A DNA stretch of 8,981 nt from an uncultured bacterium (GTDB taxonomy: Bacteria > Bacteroidota > Bacteroidia > Bacteroidales > Muribaculaceae): positions 1-8,981 of the forward strand of contig CAMHGU010000083.1 of NCBI GenBank assembly GCA_946184715.1, written 5' to 3'. Positions 5,311 to 8,981 of the stretch are shown piece after piece. Under the pieces are notes generated by a model. It had not been told where the DNA came from, ran no database searches, and saw only the letters and a program-made list of their open reading frames with translations. Numbering within the stretch: the first letter of the stretch is position 1; every line of letters begins with the position of its first letter. The position numbers and the translations under genes are program-made.

Positions 5311-8220
5311 ATGATATTCTCTCAACGCTCCCTACGCAACGCGCTCTTTGCGCTTGCACTCTCCACCCTCGCGTCATTGACCGCCGAAGCCGCCTCAGTG
5401 AAAGGACAAGTATATGATGCCACGGCCGACGAGCCGCTGGCGCAAGCCTCCATCAAGCTCCTTGCCGCCCGCGACAGCGCCTTTGTGAAAGGCACCGCGG
5501 CCGACGACGATGGCTACTTCAGCTTCACCGACCTCAGGCCCGGCCGCTATATCGTGCAGGTGTCGTACATAGGCTTCAAGACCCTCAACAAGGACGTGCG
5601 CCTATCCAAAGAGGAGCCCGACGCCGACCTCGGCAGCCTCGGTATGGTGGATAGCGGCGTGCTGCTCAAGGAAACCACCGTGGTGGGACGGCGAGCCGAG
5701 ATAAAGGTGAGCGAGGACACCGTAGAATACGCCGCCGAGAGCTATCGCACACAGCCCAACGCTGTGGCCGAAGACCTCATCAAGCGCCTCCCCGGCGTGG
5801 AGGTAGGCTCCGACGGAAAGATTACGGCCCAGGGCAAAGAGGTGACCAAGATACTTATCGACGGCAAGGAGTTCTTCAGCGACGACCCCAAGGTGGCGTC
5901 GAAAAACATCCCCGTGGATATGATTGATAAGGTGCAGGTGGTGGACCGCAAGAGCGACCTGGCCCGAATGACCGGCGTGGACGATGGTGAAGATGAGACG
6001 GTCATCAACCTGACAGTGAAGAAAGGGATGAACAATGGGTGGTTTGGCAACGCCACCGTGGGCTACGGCACCGACAAGCGCTACGGCGTGAACGCCATCG
6101 CCAACCACTTCTGGAACGGCAATCAGCTCACCTTCATCGCCAACGCCAACAACACCAACAACCTCGGCTTCAGCGACGGCAATGCCGAGCGCTTCAGGCG
6201 CTTCGGCGGCGACAACGGTATCCGCGAGTCGCAATCCTTCGGTATCAACTTCAACGTGGGGCGCGGCGACGAGTTGCGCGTGGGCGGTGATGTGATGTAC
6301 GCCCACAACACCAACACCACCATTCGCTCCATAGCCCGTCAATACCTTTTCACCGACTCCGTATCCTACTACGACGAGCTTCAGAACGCCAAGGACCGCG
6401 GCCACAACCTGCGCGGCAACTTCCGCCTGCGCTGGGAAATCGACTCGCTCAACACCCTCGACTTCCGCCCCAACTTCACCTATAATAATAACCGCTCGGA
6501 GCAGGAACAAACGTCGGAGACCCGTGCCGGCGACGCCAATCGCACCACCGTCAACACCGGCGAGAACAACAACCGCAGCGAGGGCAACAGCTTCGAGTTC
6601 AGCGGCCAGCTGGTATATAACCACAACTTCTGGCAACAGAAAGGGCGCGCCTTCAGCGCCCAGCTCCGCTACCGCATGAGCAATGTGCACGAAGATGAGC
6701 GAGCCTACACCCTCAACAAGTTCTACCTTCTCGGCACCGAAGAGGAGACCGACCAGATCATCAACAACCACACTTGGATGAACAACATCGTGTCGCGCCT
6801 CACCTGGACTGAGCCTATCGGCGACCCCACCCGTGGCAACTACGCCGTAGTGGCCTACCACTTCAACTATCGCTGGAACAATGCCGACAAGCTCGTATAT
6901 GACCACTTCCCCACCCCGCCACTCGAGGCGCAGCCACGGCTCCGCAACGCCCTCACCTGGGAAGAGGCCCGCGAGATGATGTCGATCTTCGGCCCGTCGA
7001 TACTCACCGACCGCCGCCTGCAGAAGATTGTGGCCGGCGACGACGACATTCTCGACCCCGACCTTTCCAATTCGTTCCGCAACACGTTCCTCACCCAGCG
7101 CCTGCAGCTCGGCTACAAGCGGGTGAGCAAGATACTCAACCTTGAGGTAGGTCTCAGCGTCGACCCCTCGATGAGCAAGAGCGAGAACCTCACCAATCCG
7201 CTTAAGACGATACCCACGCGATGGGTGTGGGACGTGGCGCCCTATGCCCGCATACGCGTGAAATTCTCCAAGCAGACCTCGCTCCAGGCGTTCTACCGCG
7301 CGCGCTCGAGCCAGCCGTCGATGGCGCAGTTGCAGCCCGTGGCCGATGTGTCCAACCCTATGCGCATCGTAATCGGTAACCCCGACCTCAACCCCACCTT
7401 CACCCACAATGCCCACATCCGCTTCAACGACTTCAACACCGAGAGCCAGCGCTCAATAATGGCGATGCTCCGTGGCCAGTATGCCCGCAACAGCATCGTG
7501 AGCCACACCGTTCACGACAGCGAGACCGGCGCCCAGACCACCACCTACGAGAATGTCAATGGCGTGTGGAGCCTTATGGGCTTCAATATGATCTCGTTCC
7601 CCTTCCGCAACAAGAGCTGGCAATTCACCAACCACTTCTTCGCGCGCTTCAACGTGGACAAAGGCTACATCAACGACGACTTCAACACCTCTCGCAACTT
7701 CTCCTTCAACGAAGCGCCCTCGATATCGTATCGCAACGACTTTATCGAGGTGGAAGCCCGCCCCTACTATGGCATCAACACCACCGGCAACTCCCTACCC
7801 AACCGCTCCGCCACCACCGTCCACACATTCGGCGGCAACCTTGACGTGGTGTATAACGCCCCGTTTGGCCTGTCGGTAGGCACCGACCTCACATATAGCG
7901 ACAGCCGCGGCTACACCAAAGGCTACGATGCCTCGCAATGGATATGGAACGCCTCCGTGTCCTACTCCTTCCTCAAAGGTCGCGTGGCCACCATCGCCGT
8001 CAAGGCCTACGACCTGCTCAAGCAGCGCGAGTCGATAAGCCGCAACGTCACCGCCGCCTATATCCAAGACCAGGAGTACAATAGCCTCGGCCGCTACTTT
8101 ATGTTTACCTTCACCTACAAGTTCAACTCCTTTGCCGGAGGTGCCGTGCCCGAGAACAAATACCAAGACTTCAATCGCCGCTGGGGCCCGCCCGGTGGCG
8201 GTGGCCGCCCGCCACGATAA
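5311..8220 (+). CDS. Outer-membrane beta-barrel protein with carboxypeptidase-regulatory-like and plug domains
   Basis: This 969-residue protein has a signal peptide (about 1-27, 'ASLTAEAASV' cleavage region). Next is a carboxypeptidase-regulatory-like domain (about 29-110; 'VKGQVYDATADEPLAQASI', 'DDDGYFSF', 'LRPGRYIVQVSYIGFK'), then a TonB-receptor-like plug (about 120-240; 'EDLIKRLPGVEV', 'ILIDGKEFF', 'VQVVDRKSD'). A long barrel of alternating hydrophobic and polar strands (about 240-945) follows, with a last strand 'YFMFTFTYKFNSF'. This is the order seen in the OMP_b-brl_3 type of TonB-dependent-receptor-like proteins, and the length is usual for them. A short Gly/Pro tail (GPPGGGGRPPR) follows the last strand. 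No SusD-like lipoprotein is adjacent, so import of glycans is not indicated and the substrate is unknown. It has its own promoter and terminator, so it is probably monocistronic. Confidence 0.92.
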   Translation: MIFSQRSLRNALFALALSTLASLTAEAASVKGQVYDATADEPLAQASIKLLAARDSAFVKGTAADDDGYFSFTDLRPGRYIVQVSYIGFKTLNKDVRLSKEEPDADLGSLGMVDSGVLLKETTVVGRRAEIKVSEDTVEYAAESYRTQPNAVAEDLIKRLPGVEVGSDGKITAQGKEVTKILIDGKEFFSDDPKVASKNIPVDMIDKVQVVDRKSDLARMTGVDDGEDETVINLTVKKGMNNGWFGNATVGYGTDKRYGVNAIANHFWNGNQLTFIANANNTNNLGFSDGNAERFRRFGGDNGIRESQSFGINFNVGRGDELRVGGDVMYAHNTNTTIRSIARQYLFTDSVSYYDELQNAKDRGHNLRGNFRLRWEIDSLNTLDFRPNFTYNNNRSEQEQTSETRAGDANRTTVNTGENNNRSEGNSFEFSGQLVYNHNFWQQKGRAFSAQLRYRMSNVHEDERAYTLNKFYLLGTEEETDQIINNHTWMNNIVSRLTWTEPIGDPTRGNYAVVAYHFNYRWNNADKLVYDHFPTPPLEAQPRLRNALTWEEAREMMSIFGPSILTDRRLQKIVAGDDDILDPDLSNSFRNTFLTQRLQLGYKRVSKILNLEVGLSVDPSMSKSENLTNPLKTIPTRWVWDVAPYARIRVKFSKQTSLQAFYRARSSQPSMAQLQPVADVSNPMRIVIGNPDLNPTFTHNAHIRFNDFNTESQRSIMAMLRGQYARNSIVSHTVHDSETGAQTTTYENVNGVWSLMGFNMISFPFRNKSWQFTNHFFARFNVDKGYINDDFNTSRNFSFNEAPSISYRNDFIEVEARPYYGINTTGNSLPNRSATTVHTFGGNLDVVYNAPFGLSVGTDLTYSDSRGYTKGYDASQWIWNASVSYSFLKGRVATIAVKAYDLLKQRESISRNVTAAYIQDQEYNSLGRYFMFTFTYKFNSFAGGAVPENKYQDFNRRWGPPGGGGRPPR

Positions 8221-8245
8221 AGCCACATCGAAGCCTCGGCCTTAC

Positions 8246-8291
8246 GAATCGGCGCTCCACAATTGCAGGGGCGCCGATTTGTTACATTTTT
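8246..8291 (+). terminator. Rho-independent terminator of the barrel gene
   Basis: Bases 8247-8258 and 8268-8279 form a 12-bp stem (AATCGGCGC paired with GCGCCGATT, plus a G-U pair and two G-C pairs) around a 9-base loop. The stem is followed by TTTGTTACATTTTT. It begins 26 bases past the TAA stop of the barrel gene. It isolates that gene from the promoter of the leucine-rich-repeat gene just downstream. Confidence 0.85.
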
Positions 8292-8301
8292 GGCAAAAAC
8301 T

Positions 8302-8334
8302 CTTGAAAATTTGATTTTTTGACTTAAATTTGCG
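8302..8334 (+). promoter_or_regulatory. Bacteroidota-type promoter of the leucine-rich-repeat gene
   Basis: TTG (8303-8305), a 19-base spacer and TAAATTTG (8325-8332), followed by C, match the -33/-7 pattern well. Transcription would start near 8339, leaving a leader of almost 140 bases before the ATG at 8478. Confidence 0.7.
8314..8327 (+). repeat. 14-base direct repeat, copy 1 (inside promoter)
   Basis: ATTTTTTGACTTAA occurs here, overlapping the TA of the -7 element, and again at 8441-8454. The copies are 127 bases apart. Confidence 0.6.
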
Positions 8335-8338
8335 GTGG

Positions 8339-8477
8339 ACTTAAGCCCCTTGACACCGTGACTTTTGCCCCCGCATAGCCGCCACAATGACACCTATGAG
8401 CGCAAGCGGCGCCTATGTGCATTATTAGATTATAGAGCCTATTTTTTGACTTAATTGTGAAATCAAAATCGACAGAG
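8339..8477 (+). other. Long, possibly structured 5' leader of the leucine-rich-repeat gene
   Basis: About 139 bases separate the predicted transcription start from the ATG, unusually long beside the roughly 40-base leaders predicted elsewhere in the window. Bases 8374-8383 (CATAGCCGCC) can pair with 8408-8417 (GGCGCCTATG), giving 9 pairs with one C-C mismatch. The part after 8420 is AT-rich and contains the second ATTTTTTGACTTAA. I recognise no known riboswitch. A 13-codon open frame (8387-8428, ATG to TAG) is present but unsupported. Confidence 0.4.
8441..8454 (+). repeat. 14-base direct repeat, copy 2 (before the start codon)
   Basis: This is the second exact ATTTTTTGACTTAA, 23 bases before the ATG of the leucine-rich-repeat gene. 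It runs into TAATTGTG, a one-mismatch version of the -7 element, so it could be a decayed or weak second promoter. No TTG lies at -33 distance. Confidence 0.5.
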
Positions 8478-8981
8478 ATGAAACCGACAGAGCTAATTGG
8501 CAAGGTGAAGCGATTGATAGCGGTAAGCATCGTCGTAGTCCTAAGCTTAAGCGCAGGCCACAAGGCCTTCGCAAGTTTTACGCTTAACAGCACCAACGTG
8601 CCCGACGCCACTTTCCGGGCTTACCTCTCCACCCTCACCGGCGTGGCCGAGGGAGGCACCGTCACCGATGCCATCATAGCCGGCGTCACTGAGATTAATT
8701 GCCCCGAGATGGGCATTACCGACATGACCGGCATCACCAATTTCACCAGCCTTGAGACAGTGATATGCTACGGAAACAACCTGTCGCGACTCTACACCAG
8801 CGATATCGACCACTACACCACTACCAAGACCCTCAAGCACCTCGATTGCCACGGCAACACCAATATGACCGACATCGCCGTGGGCTTCAACATCGCCCTT
8901 GAGTATCTCGACTGCTCCGATTGCGCCCTCCCCGGCTCGTCGGCCCTCACCCTCGGCAACTGCACTCAGCTACAATATTTA
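8478..8981 (+). CDS. Secreted leucine-rich-repeat protein, 5' part only
   Basis: The first 168 codons are present; the frame is still open at the window edge. A signal peptide covers about residues 1-32 (basic start, 'LIAVSIVVVLSLSAG' core, 'KAFA' cleavage). A cap region (about 33-70, 'VPDATFRAYLSTL', then 'VTDAIIAGVTEINC') precedes leucine-rich repeats with cysteine at the C position: 'SLETVICYGNNLSRL' (91-105), 'TLKHLDCHGNTNMTDI' (118-133), 'ALEYLDCSDCALPGS' (140-154) and the start of another ('QLQYL'). The 'LxxLxCxxNxL' pattern is common in Bacteroidota and Firmicutes surface proteins that bind other proteins or surfaces. The ATG at 8478 is chosen because it gives the signal peptide, and an in-frame TAG lies at 8433-8435. 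The binding partner, total length and any C-terminal anchor cannot be seen. Confidence 0.85.
   Translation, partial: MKPTELIGKVKRLIAVSIVVVLSLSAGHKAFASFTLNSTNVPDATFRAYLSTLTGVAEGGTVTDAIIAGVTEINCPEMGITDMTGITNFTSLETVICYGNNLSRLYTSDIDHYTTTKTLKHLDCHGNTNMTDIAVGFNIALEYLDCSDCALPGSSALTLGNCTQLQYL

Noticed and set aside
5602..7416. A 604-codon open frame on the minus strand inside the barrel gene
   Set aside because: It is wholly antisense to a gene with clear family features. Its translation is a low-complexity Val/Ala/Gly/His mixture with no motif, as expected from GC-rich codon bias in the opposite strand.
5311..8220. SusC-type receptor of a polysaccharide utilisation locus
   Set aside because: No SusD-like gene, glycoside hydrolase or anti-sigma factor is adjacent. 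The plug and barrel fit the general OMP_b-brl_3 type better.
8387..8428. A 13-codon leader peptide before the leucine-rich-repeat gene
   Set aside because: There is no run of regulatory codons and no attenuator pair that it would control; the frame is short enough to be chance.

Overview
The window looks like a Bacteroidales chromosome, most likely of the Muribaculaceae/Prevotellaceae type. Four things point there: TAnnTTTGC promoter elements with no Shine-Dalgarno sequences, A-rich bases before start codons, a carboxypeptidase-regulatory-domain outer-membrane barrel protein, and large secreted modular proteins ending in a T9SS-like 'GIYNLQGMKV' tail. Coding DNA is GC-rich and the spacers are AT-rich. 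I see no mobile element, tRNA, rRNA or CRISPR array. The family-level placement is inference.

Layout. Bases 1-132 are non-coding and hold hairpins that can end minus-strand transcription. Three genes follow on the minus strand, read from right to left: a secreted 225-residue protein of unknown family (4454-5131), a secreted endonuclease/exonuclease/phosphatase (EEP) fold protein (3111-4181), and a 969-residue secreted modular protein (133-3042). The modular protein is built from duplicated jelly-roll-like, chitobiase-C-terminal-like and OB-fold-like domains. Two plus-strand genes follow: a 969-residue outer-membrane beta-barrel protein (5311-8220), and the first 168 codons of a leucine-rich-repeat protein that runs off the right edge (8478-8981). 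Spacer 5132-5310 is a divergent promoter region, and spacer 8221-8477 holds a terminator, a promoter and a long leader.

All five proteins have signal peptides, so the whole window is devoted to the cell envelope or the outside of the cell. The EEP gene and the modular gene are 68 bp apart and probably share a transcript. Together they carry the parts (EEP catalytic domain, OB-fold, adhesive Ig-like modules) that other bacteria join in single extracellular nucleases. The beta-barrel gene has no SusD-like partner here, so this is not a recognisable polysaccharide utilisation locus.

The items most worth a second look are: three evenly spaced CCGAT-N3-ATCGG dyads between the 225-residue gene and the EEP gene; the possible split secreted-nuclease pair; the internally duplicated modular protein; the near-identical 18-bp promoter cores of the barrel and leucine-rich-repeat genes; and the repeat-containing long leader of the latter.
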